64,000 nt of DNA. Origin: Apilactobacillus zhangqiuensis. Lineage in GTDB: Bacteria; Bacillota; Bacilli; Lactobacillales; Lactobacillaceae. The number at the start of each line of letters is the position of its first letter. The stretch's first letter is position 1. The DNA is taken from the NCBI RefSeq assembly GCF_019656215.1, contig NZ_BPLK01000004.1:186001-250000 (forward strand), written 5' to 3'. Under the pieces are notes generated by a model that saw only the letters and a program-made list of their open reading frames with translations, was not told where the DNA came from and did not search any database. The translations under genes were made by a program, and so were the position numbers. This document shows, one piece after another, positions 24,914 through 34,385 of this stretch.

Positions 24914-25508
24914 TGTTGAGTCTCCCTTCTGCACTGCCATATCTTAGGCACTTCCTGTATGTCCAGATTGTGACGTGTTGAATCCAGTTGGCTAATCTTT
25001 TTACTAGCCACTTGGATAATGGATACAATTCCATCGATAGACCAAGGGAAATTAAAGCAATTCCCAATACCATAATGCTTTCAAACATGTTCCCTGATAG
25101 GTTAGTCACACCCCAGACCGTAGTACATAGGAAAACGATAAAGGTCAAAATTAAAACTAAGATTACCGCAAGTACCATTAGGCTGGCTGCCAATACGGCA
25201 CCAAAGATTGCTAGAACTAGACTAATCACTACTGGTATTAGTAGTGGGCTAGCAAATAATGCCATGATTACAATTGATGGTAACTCCCATAATTTTTGTG
25301 GAATTGAACTATCTTGATTGTTGATTGAAATGTCCGCGCGAATTTGAAGTGCCAAACGTTTTGGTAATCCCAATTCATTCACACAATCTTCGTATGTAGT
25401 TAGGTTGCCATCTGTTAGATAGTCCCTGTAATAGTTAATAGCGTCAGTCGCGTCCTGTTCGCTAAGTTTGCTTAGATGTTGAGTCAGTTCCTCGATATAC
25501 TGATCCAA
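24900..25508 (-). CDS. DUF1700 membrane protein
   Basis: 202 residues. The N-terminal cytoplasmic domain (YIEELTQHLSKLSEQDATDA and EDCVNELGLPKRLALQI) is the DUF1700 mark. It is followed by three or four TM segments between 75 and 165, then a basic tail. It starts 2 bp after padR and overlaps the DUF4097 gene, so the three are co-translated. It may act with PadR and DUF4097 in envelope-stress signalling (family context). Confidence 0.88.
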   Translation of the reverse strand: MDQYIEELTQHLSKLSEQDATDAINYYRDYLTDGNLTTYEDCVNELGLPKRLALQIRADISINNQDSSIPQKLWELPSIVIMALFASPLLIPVVISLVLAIFGAVLAASLMVLAVILVLILTFIVFLCTTVWGVTNLSGNMFESIMVLGIALISLGLSMELYPLSKWLVKRLANWIQHVTIWTYRKCLRYGSAEGRLNNEEI

Positions 25509-25510
25509 TT

Positions 25511-25816
25511 TTATCCCCCCATTAAATCATCAATGCCGTTTTTAAACGTCATCCATTCTTGCTCTACTTCTCTTAGTTGTGTCTTCCCTGCTTCAGTAAT
25601 GCGATAGTATCTACGGTTTCTTCCCTCAAACGATTCGTCGTACGTGTCGACTAGCCCCTCTGCTTTTAATCGTCTCATAACCGGATACATCGTTGAATTA
25701 GAAACATTAATGGATTCTTGAACCCGCTTAGTAAGTTCGTATCCATACATCTCTTCTCGTTCCAATAGACCCAAGACACAACCATCCAATAGCTTTGTCG
25801 CTACTTTTATGGTCAT
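25511..25816 (-). CDS. PadR-family transcriptional regulator
   Basis: 101 residues with the PadR winged helix: LLDGCVLGLLEREEMYGYEL, VSNSTMYPVMRRLKAEGLV and GRNRRYYRITEAGK are the family motifs (first one quoted at its 20 conserved positions). It has the short C-terminal helix typical of subfamily 2. It heads the operon and probably binds the dyad at 25844-25866. Confidence 0.93.
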   Translation of the reverse strand: MTIKVATKLLDGCVLGLLEREEMYGYELTKRVQESINVSNSTMYPVMRRLKAEGLVDTYDESFEGRNRRYYRITEAGKTQLREVEQEWMTFKNGIDDLMGG

Positions 25817-25843
25817 TTGAACATCTCCAATTATATTTCAAAT

Positions 25844-25866
25844 AATATTATATGACATATAATATT
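25844..25866 (-). promoter_or_regulatory. Probable PadR operator
   Basis: Perfect 11-bp inverted repeat AATATTATATG-A-CATATAATATT, about 28 bp before the padR start. It contains ATG-centred half sites and promoter-like AT sequence. Confidence 0.65.
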
Positions 25867-25877
25867 ATACAAAAATA

Positions 25878-25915
25878 AAAAAAGCAACTAGAATTTTGAT
25901 CTAGCTGCTTTTTTA
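25878..25915. terminator. Terminator of the 176-residue secreted protein gene
   Basis: AAAAAGCAACTAG / CTAGCTGCTTTTTT. It resembles the GGCAACTAG hairpins at 27.9 and 29.3 kb. Confidence 0.75.
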
Positions 25916-25938
25916 TTAAAGTTGATTGAATCTTTGTA

Positions 25939-26469
25939 TTATTTAACCTTCATATCTTGATACTTATTAATTTGTTTTTCCAAGGCTAATGATTTTGTAA
26001 ATATAAGTACTCTACCAGACTTAAGGTTGTACATGTAAAAGTATTTAGTACCCTTGTCAGAGTACACATAATAACCTACCTTAGGTTTTTTTGATTTCTT
26101 TGTTCCCCATTTTTGATTGTAAAACACAATTTGTCCGTTTTTCTTTCCACTTACGGCATAAACAGGAATGATATAGCTATTCTTTTTCACTTTTACGTGC
26201 TTATCATGGATGTTGTGTAGTTCAAGAATCGCTTGATCATTGTGATTGTTATCAATAAAAATCATACGATTCTTAGTAATCTTTAAATCAACATTTGCGT
26301 TTTCATGCTTACTTTTGTATCTCAAGTGCCATGTTCCGCGTGCTATCTTAGGATATGAACTAATATAGTACTTTTTAGCTGATGCAGACGCTCTATTTGT
26401 TGAAAAACTAACGGCAACGAATGCGAATGCTACTAACGCTAGTAGTTTGATTATATTTTTAAACCTCAT
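25939..26469 (-). CDS. Small secreted protein of unknown function
   Basis: 176 residues. Signal peptide (1-30, ending RASASA) and a basic beta-rich mature part (YYISSYPKIARGTWHLRYKS) with many Lys and Tyr. It lacks an anchor. The pattern GTWxLRYKS followed by strands resembles small lactobacillar secreted proteins that I know only as hypothetical. SD GGGGGGATACATTT region. Confidence 0.55.
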   Translation of the reverse strand: MRFKNIIKLLALVAFAFVAVSFSTNRASASAKKYYISSYPKIARGTWHLRYKSKHENANVDLKITKNRMIFIDNNHNDQAILELHNIHDKHVKVKKNSYIIPVYAVSGKKNGQIVFYNQKWGTKKSKKPKVGYYVYSDKGTKYFYMYNLKSGRVLIFTKSLALEKQINKYQDMKVK

Positions 26470-26751
26470 AAATGTATCCCCCCGAATATAATTATTACGT
26501 TTCGATTATAATTATATTATTATTTTTTAATTTAGTCGATACAAAATCAGAAAGGCAACTAGTCATTACGCTAGATGTCTTTTTAAAATTATTGATATTT
26601 TATTCATTTTTGGGCAAATAATTTTACGTAATTTTAAATTTAATTAACACCCTCAAATGTTAGTATTCCCTTGAACAGTGAAAAACACTACAAGAATTAG
26701 TCTAAATAATTTCATTGATCAAATAACATTATTTTAGAAGGAAAGTTTGAT

Positions 26752-27510
26752 ATGAGAAAGAATAAATTATTTAAATTAACTGCCATTCCTTTTACTATCT
26801 TTTTCATCCTAGGTGTATTTAGCAACGTATCAGCACAGGCTTCAAATAAATACAATCATTCGGTTAATGTAAAGCATGTGAAAGTGAAAATTAAAACTAA
26901 ATATGTATATACTTCTCTTTCTTTAAAGCACAGGAAACGTATCAACAGTAACAAAGTATTTGTTTATTCCAAATACATACATTTCAACAAAAAACATAAT
27001 CATACTTTATATAAATACGTGTCATCGGGAAAAATACATGGTTGGGTGAACACTAAATATGTAAAAACAATAAAATATGTAAAGCACAAAGAAACAAAAC
27101 GTCAGTCTGGAAAACAATATATTCCAAATAAAGAAAATATAAAAAGAGAATTTAAAAAGTTACTAGATCCCTATTTAGTGAAATATGGTAAAAAATATGG
27201 AGTAACTACTGGTAAAATGATTGAACCTATTGTTGATAAAAATGGCTATGGCTCTGAATTTGTTGTTACATCTGGAAACGCTGCGAAATCTGATAAAGAA
27301 ATGGCAAAAATTCTTTTTAACGGACTACTTAATGGAACTCTAATGACTTACCTTGAAGATCATAGTTATGTGAGTGTCATCATAGATCACATTGACATAG
27401 ACCCTAGCGATGGCACCATTGACGCTAAGCTATATCTAACTTGGTATAGTGATATGAGTATTCAACCTAAGTTCGAAATTCTTAATGGAAAGCCCGTCTA
27501 TAATTACTAA
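26752..27510 (+). CDS. Secreted protein with SLAP/GW-like module
   Basis: 252 residues. Signal peptide to about 30 (SAQASN). Residues 40-110 form a Lys/Tyr-rich module ending GKIHGWVNTKYVK, similar to the GW/SLAP-type wall-binding modules of lactobacilli. Residues 115-252 are a separate domain of unknown type (ENIKREFKKLLDPYLVKYGK). SD AGAAGGAAAG. It was probably duplicated together with the neighbouring secreted genes, because similar terminator repeats surround them. Possible wall-bound factor. Confidence 0.6.
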   Translation: MRKNKLFKLTAIPFTIFFILGVFSNVSAQASNKYNHSVNVKHVKVKIKTKYVYTSLSLKHRKRINSNKVFVYSKYIHFNKKHNHTLYKYVSSGKIHGWVNTKYVKTIKYVKHKETKRQSGKQYIPNKENIKREFKKLLDPYLVKYGKKYGVTTGKMIEPIVDKNGYGSEFVVTSGNAAKSDKEMAKILFNGLLNGTLMTYLEDHSYVSVIIDHIDIDPSDGTIDAKLYLTWYSDMSIQPKFEILNGKPVYNY

Positions 27511-27559
27511 ATAATATTGATTCAGAAAAATAAATTTATTTTTTGGGAGAGATGAAAAA

Positions 27560-27898
27560 ATGTCAAATAGAGTTAGTGAAGAAATATATGATCAAAATAA
27601 TATTTACTGTACAGAGATGCTAAAAAATAATTTTCTAAGTCATCAATTAATTTCAAAAAGCATATCTGTATATAAAGCCGGTATACAAAAAAGAAATGGT
27701 AAATATCCAGTCCGATTAACTGATAGTCATAATAGTAGAGACATTATAATTGACTGGGATAACGGTGAAACTTATGGAATTGATTCATTACCAAATAATT
27801 TTTATCAAACATATTCGTTACTTTATAACGAATTGTCATATGAAAATGACACACTTACAATTCGTACAGGTGAATATGATATAGATATTAATGAATAA
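27560..27898 (+). CDS. Unknown protein (112 aa)
   Basis: 112 residues with SD GGGAGAG 8 bp before ATG. No signal peptide. It is acidic, with a beta-rich C-terminal half (RDIIIDWDNGETYGIDS; LTIRTGEYDIDIN). It starts 49 bp after the secreted-protein gene and shares its terminator, so the two are probably one transcript. It could be a partner or immunity-like protein for the preceding secreted gene; this is only a guess from position. Confidence 0.5.
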   Translation: MSNRVSEEIYDQNNIYCTEMLKNNFLSHQLISKSISVYKAGIQKRNGKYPVRLTDSHNSRDIIIDWDNGETYGIDSLPNNFYQTYSLLYNELSYENDTLTIRTGEYDIDINE

Positions 27899-27939
27899 TC
27901 AAAAAGGCAACTAGTAATCGAGCTAGTTGCCTTTTGTTT
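27899..27939 (+). terminator. Terminator, copy 2 of a dispersed hairpin
   Basis: CAAAAAGGCAACTAG / CTAGTTGCCTTTTG. Almost identical to the one at 29265-29306. Confidence 0.8.
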
Positions 27940-28113
27940 TACATATTGTTTATCAAAGTAATCATCTATCTGATATTTATAGATAAATAACATGACTTAT
28001 ACAAGTCAATTATTAAATATGTTATATAAATATTACTTTTTTATTTAAAAAAACATTATAAAACACATAAAACTTATGATGATATAATTTCAGCGAAAGA
28101 AGGATTGATAACT

Positions 28114-29256
28114 ATGATAAATAAAAAAATTTTAGTTAGCGCACTTGGTGGAATAGCAATAGCATCAACTTTATCTGTTAGTGCAAAAGCATCTACGTAT
28201 AAAACTACCCCTATTCTTCCATATAGATACGCAAAGAAATCAGCAAATTATCATGACAAATCTACCTCAGCCCACTATAAGTATGTTTGGAAAAAAGCCA
28301 TAGAGGCATGGCAACATAAAGGTTTCAAATGGACTTCAAAAGGATCATCAAAGACCAATCTGACATCATATAGTGACTCTTCTAAGGAAGGCCTAACAAT
28401 AGCTGGATATGATTCAATAAGATACAATCCTAGTAACGGTTATATCATCAGAAATAATGTCATGATTAATCGAGCTCTTTTTAAAAAATACCATTACTCT
28501 ACTGATGATCAAATCCACGTTGCAGAACATGAATTAGGACATGCTTTAGGATTGGCTCACAACAAGGTAAATAGTAAGTCTGTTATGAATCCATCCAATA
28601 GATTCTACGGAATTCAACCTTGTGACGTTAGAGGAATGAATAAAAGATATTCAACTGCTATTTATAAAGATTCAGTTAATCCAAATCAATATGTAGACGT
28701 AATAGAATACATGAAAGTAAAACCACGAGTATCAAGGGTTACCTATAAATACAACGCAACCAATAAACAACTTCTAATTAAAGGTCAAGCTGAAGGATTG
28801 AGTAAAATTGCCGTTAAGTACGGACACAAAAAGGCTCGTATATTTAAGGTCGATAAAAATTCTGCATTCAATGTAAAATACCATTTTAGAGGATACAGTA
28901 CCTTTACTGTATATGGGGTAAACCGTAAAGGTAAGATTGTTTCTAACAAATACAAGCTTAGTTCAGATAAATATGCCACTGAAAAACCCGTAGTTTATAA
29001 AAACACTAGAAACAAAAAGGGAGAAAAAATCTATCTTAGAAATGTCTCTCCATCTATTATCAGGGTCTTTAACAAAGGAAAGTTAATTAAAAAATTCGTT
29101 TCAGATACAAGTGTAAATACAATTTTTATTAGCCAAAAACAATTAAAAAAGACCAATTCAATCACAATTGATCAAAAAGCTTTTCATAAGAAAACAAGTA
29201 TTAGAGTAAAAGTTCCGAAGTTATCAATTGATGAAAACTATGTGATTAACTACTAA
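28114..29256 (+). CDS. Secreted matrixin-like zinc metalloprotease
   Basis: 380 residues from the ATG after AGAAGGATTGATAACT. Signal peptide (1-26, VSAKAS). The catalytic domain at about 30-185 carries the metzincin zinc site HELGHALGLAH (at about 142-152) followed by the Met-turn region SKSVMNPS. Ahead of it lies the W-K-AIEAW segment usual in these proteases. The C-terminal 190 residues are basic beta modules that may bind the cell wall or a substrate. The target is unknown: host protein, peptide or bacterial surface protein. Confidence 0.85.
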   Translation: MINKKILVSALGGIAIASTLSVSAKASTYKTTPILPYRYAKKSANYHDKSTSAHYKYVWKKAIEAWQHKGFKWTSKGSSKTNLTSYSDSSKEGLTIAGYDSIRYNPSNGYIIRNNVMINRALFKKYHYSTDDQIHVAEHELGHALGLAHNKVNSKSVMNPSNRFYGIQPCDVRGMNKRYSTAIYKDSVNPNQYVDVIEYMKVKPRVSRVTYKYNATNKQLLIKGQAEGLSKIAVKYGHKKARIFKVDKNSAFNVKYHFRGYSTFTVYGVNRKGKIVSNKYKLSSDKYATEKPVVYKNTRNKKGEKIYLRNVSPSIIRVFNKGKLIKKFVSDTSVNTIFISQKQLKKTNSITIDQKAFHKKTSIRVKVPKLSIDENYVINY

Positions 29257-29264
29257 GTCGATAG

Positions 29265-29306
29265 CAAATCAAAAAGGCAACTAGCCATTAAGCTAGTTGC
29301 CTTTTG
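29265..29306. terminator. Terminator shared by convergent protease and GH32 genes
   Basis: CAAAAAGGCAACTAG / CTAGTTGCCTTTTG, copy 3 of the dispersed hairpin. Confidence 0.8.
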
Positions 29307-29308
29307 TT

Positions 29309-30715
29309 TTACATATTATTTACTCTGTTTTGTTTAACACTCATATTTTCGCTATTCACCCTGACCTCATTACCATCATGGAAGAATTGTCCAGTCATAG
29401 TAATCTTGCCACCTAAGATGTAGATTTCAAATACGGTGTTGTCTAGATAGAAGTCAATTGATGACGCTTCACCCTTGAATGTGCGAATTGAGATGTCTTC
29501 ACCGACATTCTTACGTTTCAATGTCCATTCTTGGTCGCTTTCATCGTATGACAAACGAAGATAGCTATCTTCTGATTCCAAGTTCAAATTAAAGTGTTCA
29601 TCAAATGGAGCAGCTTCAATGTGCTTTTGTAAATCGGTGTCGTTAGCTTCACCTTCTGAAATTAGTTGTTTAATTTCTTGGACTGGGCGTTGGGTCAAAT
29701 CACCGTTTTCAATGTGTAATTCCCTTACCATTGAAAGTTCACCTTCCCAGCCTTCTTGATCTGATAGGTATTCAGTATCGGGTAGTCCAATCCAGCCGAC
29801 TGATAGCAAACGACCATCGGGAGCATTTAAGACTTGAGTGGCGTAATAATCAAAACCTTCATCAAGTTGCTTCATTTCTGTTGGATTGATTAACTTCATT
29901 TCATCAAAGTCCAAGTCATCGGCAACAATATATGCGTTTGGATGAACGTTGTCGTAATGGAATTCGTGTTTATCAGCACCCTGTGGGCAGAAAATGACTA
30001 CGACCTTGCCATCGATAAAACCAACGTTGGGACATTCTGCCATGTAACCAAGATTATCGGTGCCTAAATCAAGTTTCTTATATAGTTCCCAGCCATTTTC
30101 GACATCTTTAGTGCGGTAGGTTAGAATTTCTCCAGCATTGTCGACGGTTTGCGCACCTAAAAACGCGTAGTAGTAATCACCGTGCTTAATCACCTGTGGG
30201 TCTCTGAAATGACCGGTAACGCCAGCTGGTTCACTTTCAATCAATGGATGATCTAGTTTTGAAATATTATTATCGTAATCCATCCAAGCACCCAATTGGT
30301 AAGGATGTCTGGCCATTTCTTCGCCTTCAAAAGTGTTTCCGGTGTACATCAAGAATAGCTTACCATCGACATTAATGGCACTACCGGAATAACAACCGTT
30401 ACGATCAGAATATAAATCCGGCACCATTGGTTTATCAACGCGTGTCCAATGAACCAAATCGTCTGACACCATGTGTTGCCAGCTCTTTAATCCATGCACT
30501 GCACCATATGGGAATGCTTGGTAGAACAAGTGCCATTGGTTATTGAAGTATGAAAACCCGTTGGGGTCATTTAAAAGACCTGTCTTGGTAGTAATGTGAT
30601 ATCCGGGACGCCAGTGTGATTTAGCAATTTTTGCTTCCAATTGTTTTAACACTTCTGGGTCCCAATCTTTGTATAGTCGACCTAGTCGATCGATATTCCA
30701 GTACTTTGTATCCAT
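29309..30715 (-). CDS. scrB: Sucrose-6-phosphate hydrolase, GH32
   Basis: 468 residues. It splits sucrose-6-phosphate (from a PTS) or sucrose into glucose-6-P and fructose. The three GH32 motifs are present: the nucleophile Asp in LLNDPNGFSYF, FRDPQV, and the acid/base Glu in AECPNVGF. A beta-sandwich C-terminal domain follows from about 340. It has no signal peptide, so it is intracellular. It is divergent from fructokinase and pgi, which handle its products. A cre site lies in the promoter region. Confidence 0.95.
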   Translation of the reverse strand: MDTKYWNIDRLGRLYKDWDPEVLKQLEAKIAKSHWRPGYHITTKTGLLNDPNGFSYFNNQWHLFYQAFPYGAVHGLKSWQHMVSDDLVHWTRVDKPMVPDLYSDRNGCYSGSAINVDGKLFLMYTGNTFEGEEMARHPYQLGAWMDYDNNISKLDHPLIESEPAGVTGHFRDPQVIKHGDYYYAFLGAQTVDNAGEILTYRTKDVENGWELYKKLDLGTDNLGYMAECPNVGFIDGKVVVIFCPQGADKHEFHYDNVHPNAYIVADDLDFDEMKLINPTEMKQLDEGFDYYATQVLNAPDGRLLSVGWIGLPDTEYLSDQEGWEGELSMVRELHIENGDLTQRPVQEIKQLISEGEANDTDLQKHIEAAPFDEHFNLNLESEDSYLRLSYDESDQEWTLKRKNVGEDISIRTFKGEASSIDFYLDNTVFEIYILGGKITMTGQFFHDGNEVRVNSENMSVKQNRVNNM

Positions 30716-30776
30716 TTTTCTAGCCTCACTTTTTTTGTTTTTATTGTGTCCAATTGTATCAGTTTCAAGGGTTAAA

Positions 30777-30790
30777 TGAAACCGTTTACA
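30777..30790. promoter_or_regulatory. cre-type (CcpA or ScrR) operator
   Basis: TGAAACCGTTTACA matches the cre consensus TGWAANCGNTNWCA at every position. It lies about 60 bp upstream of scrB. LacI-family ScrR operators look the same, so either regulator is possible. Confidence 0.85.
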
Positions 30791-30978
30791 TTATCTTTAT
30801 AAAATCTTTAAAAAGCCCGCCATTATAGTTATATATCCATGACAACCACTTTGGCAATTCTTAACCTTTTTTTAACCATTTTTTACTTGTATTTAGAAAA
30901 ATCCGGTCCATAATAAAAATTGGGAGCGCATTCAAAAACTAATACTCCCCATAGAAAAAGGTTAAAGGAGATTCAACT

Positions 30979-31875
30979 ATGAAATTTGGTAGCATTGAAG
31001 CAGGCGGAACAAAATTTGTTTGCGCCGTAGGTAATGAAAACTATGAAATTCTTGACAGCGTGAGAATTCCTACCACCACTCCTGATGAAACATTAAGCAA
31101 ATGTATTGAATACTTCAAAAAATTTGACGACTTAACAGCCATGAGTATTGCGTCATTTGGTCCCATCGAAGTGCGCACAGACTCACCAAAATATGGTTAT
31201 ATAACAGACACACCAAAACCAAACTGGTCCAACACTAACTTCTTAGGAACAATGAAGGAACACTTCGATATTCCTATTTTCTGGACTACTGATGTTAATG
31301 GTTCCGCTTATGGTGAATACATTACATCAATTAGAAATCATAATCCATTACAAACACTGGTATACTATACATTTGGTACTGGTGTTGGAGCCGGAATTAT
31401 CAATGAAGGATCATTCATTGGTTCTCTAGGTCACCCTGAAGCTGGACACATTTATCTAAAACGCCACCCAGACGATTTAGACTTCAAGGGATTATGTCCA
31501 TACCACCACAGCTGTCTAGAAGGTCTAGCAGCTGGTCCTACTTTTGACGTTCGTTGCGGTAAGAAAGGTAAAGATGTTCCTATGGATGACCCTGTATGGG
31601 ACATCATGGCTTACTACATCGCCCAAGCGGTAATGCAAGCTACCCTATTTATCCGTCCACAAAAAGTTATCTTAGGTGGAGGAGTAATTTCTGAACCAGT
31701 AATCAAGAAAGTTCGTGAACAATTCAAAGAAATGTTCAACGACTACGTTGAAGTTGGCGACTTAGACTACTACATCACCATGCCAGCATGTGAAGATAAC
31801 GGTTCTGCTACAATCGGTAACTTCGCATTAGCATCAAGACAATACTACAAAGAAAACATCGTTAAGATTGATTAA
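30979..31875 (+). CDS. scrK: Fructokinase, ROK family
   Basis: 298 residues. ATP-dependent phosphorylation of fructose to fructose-6-P. Phosphate-1 loop IEAGGTKFVCAVG (7-19), catalytic Asp in TTDVNGSAYGEY, second phosphate loop FGTGVGAGII, and the ROK zinc motif around GH..CPYHHSCLEGLAAGP. First gene of the scrK-pgi-(fructokinase-like) operon, divergent from scrB. SD AAAGGAG. The operon turns both halves of sucrose into fructose-6-P. Confidence 0.95.
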   Translation: MKFGSIEAGGTKFVCAVGNENYEILDSVRIPTTTPDETLSKCIEYFKKFDDLTAMSIASFGPIEVRTDSPKYGYITDTPKPNWSNTNFLGTMKEHFDIPIFWTTDVNGSAYGEYITSIRNHNPLQTLVYYTFGTGVGAGIINEGSFIGSLGHPEAGHIYLKRHPDDLDFKGLCPYHHSCLEGLAAGPTFDVRCGKKGKDVPMDDPVWDIMAYYIAQAVMQATLFIRPQKVILGGGVISEPVIKKVREQFKEMFNDYVEVGDLDYYITMPACEDNGSATIGNFALASRQYYKENIVKID

Positions 31876-31893
31876 TCGATGGAGGAACATAAA

Positions 31894-33249
31894 ATGAAAC
31901 GAGTTGAATTAGACACTAAAGGTCTAAAATCCTTTGTGCAATCAAATGAATTAAAGGAAATCGCCCCAATGGTACAAACCGCCCGCGACTTGTTAGTCCA
32001 CGGAACCGGTGTTGAAGCCAAAATGGGTGACTGGGTAAACTTACCAGAAGAATTCGATCAAGTTGAATTCGACCGCATCAAAGATGCAGCAAGAGACATT
32101 CAAGAAAACTCTGATGTCTTAGTTGTTATCGGTATCGGTGGTTCATACCTAGGTGCCAAGATGGCATTAGATTTCTTACACGGAAGTTTCTTCAACCTTG
32201 AAGGTACCGACAAGCACCCTCAAATCTTCTTCGCAGGTAACACAATTAGTCCTGCTTACACTGCCGACTTACTACGTGTAATCGGTGACCGTGACTTCTC
32301 AGTTAACGTTATTTCTAAGTCAGGTACCACTACTGAACCAGCAATGGCATTTAGAATCTTCAAAGAAAAGTTAATTGAAAAATATGGTTTAGAAGAAGCC
32401 AACAAACGTATTTACGTAACTACTGACGCTAAGAAAGGTGCTTTACACGATGAAGCAATCGATCAAGGCTACACTAGTTTTGTTATCCCTGATGGAATCG
32501 GTGGAAGATACTCAGTACTAACTCCAGTTGGTCTACTTCCAATCGCTGCATCAGGTGCTAACATCGATGATTTAATGAACGGTGCACATGAAGCTCAAGT
32601 TGCATTAAAGGATGCTCCTTTATACGAAAACGACTCACTTCTATACGCTGCTTACAGAAACATCTTATACCGTAAGGGCTACACTAACGAAATCCTTGAA
32701 AGTTACGAACCACATCTTCGTTTCCTAGCTGAATGGTGGAAACAACTTGCTGGTGAAACTGAAGGAAAGAACTACAAGGGTATTTACCCTAGTTCAGCCA
32801 TCTTCAGTACTGACCTACACTCATTAGGTCAATACATCCAAGAAGGTATGAGAAACCTAATGGAAACAGTTGTTGAAATCAAACAACCTGCTTCTAACCT
32901 AGGTATTCCTGCCAACGAAGAAAACTTAGATGGTCTAAAGTATCTTGAAAACACTACAATGGACGAAGTTAACAAGACTGCTAGAGAAGCCGTTGTTATC
33001 GCCCACACTAATGGTGGTGTACCAAACATGTTGGTAAATGCTGAAGATAACAGCGAAGCTACTTTAGGTTACCTAATCTACTTCTTCGAATTTGCGATTG
33101 CAGTTTCAGGTTACCTAAACGGTATTAACCCATTCAACCAACCAGGTGTTGAAGACTACAAGCAAAACATGTTTGCCCTACTTGGTAAACCAGGATACGA
33201 AGAAAGACGTAAGGAAATTCAAGAACAAGATAACGAAAAATTTCACTAA
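31894..33249 (+). CDS. pgi: Glucose-6-phosphate isomerase
   Basis: 451 residues from the ATG after GGAGGAACATAAA; an in-frame ATG overlapping the SD is not used. Interconverts glucose-6-P and fructose-6-P. PGI motifs: [43 protein letters not shown], and the C-terminal [19 protein letters not shown] region. It is 18 bp after scrK and 15 bp before the fructokinase-like gene. Confidence 0.97.
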   Translation: MKRVELDTKGLKSFVQSNELKEIAPMVQTARDLLVHGTGVEAKMGDWVNLPEEFDQVEFDRIKDAARDIQENSDVLVVIGIGGSYLGAKMALDFLHGSFFNLEGTDKHPQIFFAGNTISPAYTADLLRVIGDRDFSVNVISKSGTTTEPAMAFRIFKEKLIEKYGLEEANKRIYVTTDAKKGALHDEAIDQGYTSFVIPDGIGGRYSVLTPVGLLPIAASGANIDDLMNGAHEAQVALKDAPLYENDSLLYAAYRNILYRKGYTNEILESYEPHLRFLAEWWKQLAGETEGKNYKGIYPSSAIFSTDLHSLGQYIQEGMRNLMETVVEIKQPASNLGIPANEENLDGLKYLENTTMDEVNKTAREAVVIAHTNGGVPNMLVNAEDNSEATLGYLIYFFEFAIAVSGYLNGINPFNQPGVEDYKQNMFALLGKPGYEERRKEIQEQDNEKFH

Positions 33250-33264
33250 AAAGAGGCGTTGAAT

Positions 33265-34155
33265 ATGTTATTAGGAAGTCTCTGTACCACTGATCACAAC
33301 CAAATGGTTTGTGCCGTTGGTGACGGTAAGTGCAACATCTCAGACTGGATTGTAATTGATTTAACTGAACCTCAAGAAACTTTGAAAAAAGCTATCGACT
33401 ACTTCAAAGGTTTTGACGATTTAGCAGCAATTGGTATCTCATCATTCGGTCCTTTGGAACTTCGTACTTACTCTTCTCAATACGGTTATATTAAAGAATC
33501 CTCCCGCCCTAACTGGCAAAATATTAACCTATTGGGCACATTCAAGCATCATTTCAATATTCCAATCTCATTTACAACTGATGTTAACAGTCGTGCCTAT
33601 GGAGAGTACATTAGCTCGATTCTAAAAGATGATCCTATCTTGAGTCTGGCATACATCACAATCAGTGATGGTGTCGGTGTCGGAATTGTAAACGATGGAA
33701 AGTTTGTTGGACATATGGGAAGTCCTGAAATTGGTCATATTATCCCCCAAAGACATATTGACGACCAAGACTTCAAAGGAACTTGTCCATATCAAGGTGA
33801 CTGCTTAGAAGGTCTTGTATCAACCAAGGCAATCGAGGCTAGAACCCACCAACGTCCACAAGAAATCTCAATGTATAACCCCCTATGGGATATTGTGGCA
33901 TTCTACATCGCACAATCCGTAATTCAAACCACTGTCTTCATCAGACCACAAAAGGTTATCTTAGGTGGTAGTATCTTAAACGAAATTGAATTAGGCAAGA
34001 TTAAGGAACAATTCAAGAAGCTATTCGATGGCTACCTTGATATCGGTGATATTGATCAATACATCACCCTTCCTAGTCAAGATGCTGACAAGTTATCAAT
34101 CATTGGTAACCTTGCTTTAGCAAAACAACAATTCTATTCAGAAGACATTAGATAA
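33265..34155 (+). CDS. Fructokinase paralogue with lost ATP-binding loops (pseudoenzyme?)
   Basis: 296 residues, starting at the ATG after AAGAGGCG. Colinear with ScrK over its full length and clearly a duplicate (GLEGL zinc region, IRPQKVILGGS). The phosphate-1 loop EAGGTK has become CTTDHNQ, and the second loop FGTGVGAG has become ISDGVGVG. The catalytic-region Asp (TTDVNSRAYGEY) and the Cys/His zinc ligands remain. The reading frame is intact, so it is probably expressed but cannot bind ATP normally. A regulatory or sugar-sensing subunit is likely (inference). Confidence 0.85.
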   Translation: MLLGSLCTTDHNQMVCAVGDGKCNISDWIVIDLTEPQETLKKAIDYFKGFDDLAAIGISSFGPLELRTYSSQYGYIKESSRPNWQNINLLGTFKHHFNIPISFTTDVNSRAYGEYISSILKDDPILSLAYITISDGVGVGIVNDGKFVGHMGSPEIGHIIPQRHIDDQDFKGTCPYQGDCLEGLVSTKAIEARTHQRPQEISMYNPLWDIVAFYIAQSVIQTTVFIRPQKVILGGSILNEIELGKIKEQFKKLFDGYLDIGDIDQYITLPSQDADKLSIIGNLALAKQQFYSEDIR

Positions 34156-34157
34156 TA

Positions 34158-34187
34158 AAAAAGACGCCGTAACGGCGTCTTTTTTTA
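34158..34187. terminator. Bidirectional terminator of the scrK operon and csbD gene
   Basis: AAAAAAGACGCCGT / ACGGCGTCTTTTTTT. Confidence 0.85.
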
Positions 34188-34193
34188 TTTTGT

Positions 34194-34385
34194 TTACTTG
34201 TCTTCGTTTTCACGTTGGCTACGGCGTTCTTCTGACTTACGACGAGCTTCATCGAAACTGTCCTTAGCCTTACCGAAGAAGTTTTGTGCCTTACCCTTTA
34301 ATTCGTCTAACTTGCTACCGGTTACCTTACCTTTTAATTCGGTTGCTTTACCTACAACTTTGTCTTTTGTATTTTCCAAACTCAT
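34194..34385 (-). CDS. CsbD-family stress protein
   Basis: 63 residues. The N-terminal KDKVVGKATELKGKVTGSK and a Lys/Glu/Ala-rich helix are the CsbD-like hallmark. These small hydrophilic proteins are general-stress induced; their biochemical role is not known. SD GAGGTGATACT. It has an acidic/basic tail (RRKSEERRSQRENEDK) longer than the usual end. Confidence 0.88.
   Translation of the reverse strand: MSLENTKDKVVGKATELKGKVTGSKLDELKGKAQNFFGKAKDSFDEARRKSEERRSQRENEDK

Noticed and set aside
30921-30935. TGGGAGCGCATTCA as a second cre site before scrK
   Set aside because: At least two conserved cre positions mismatch.
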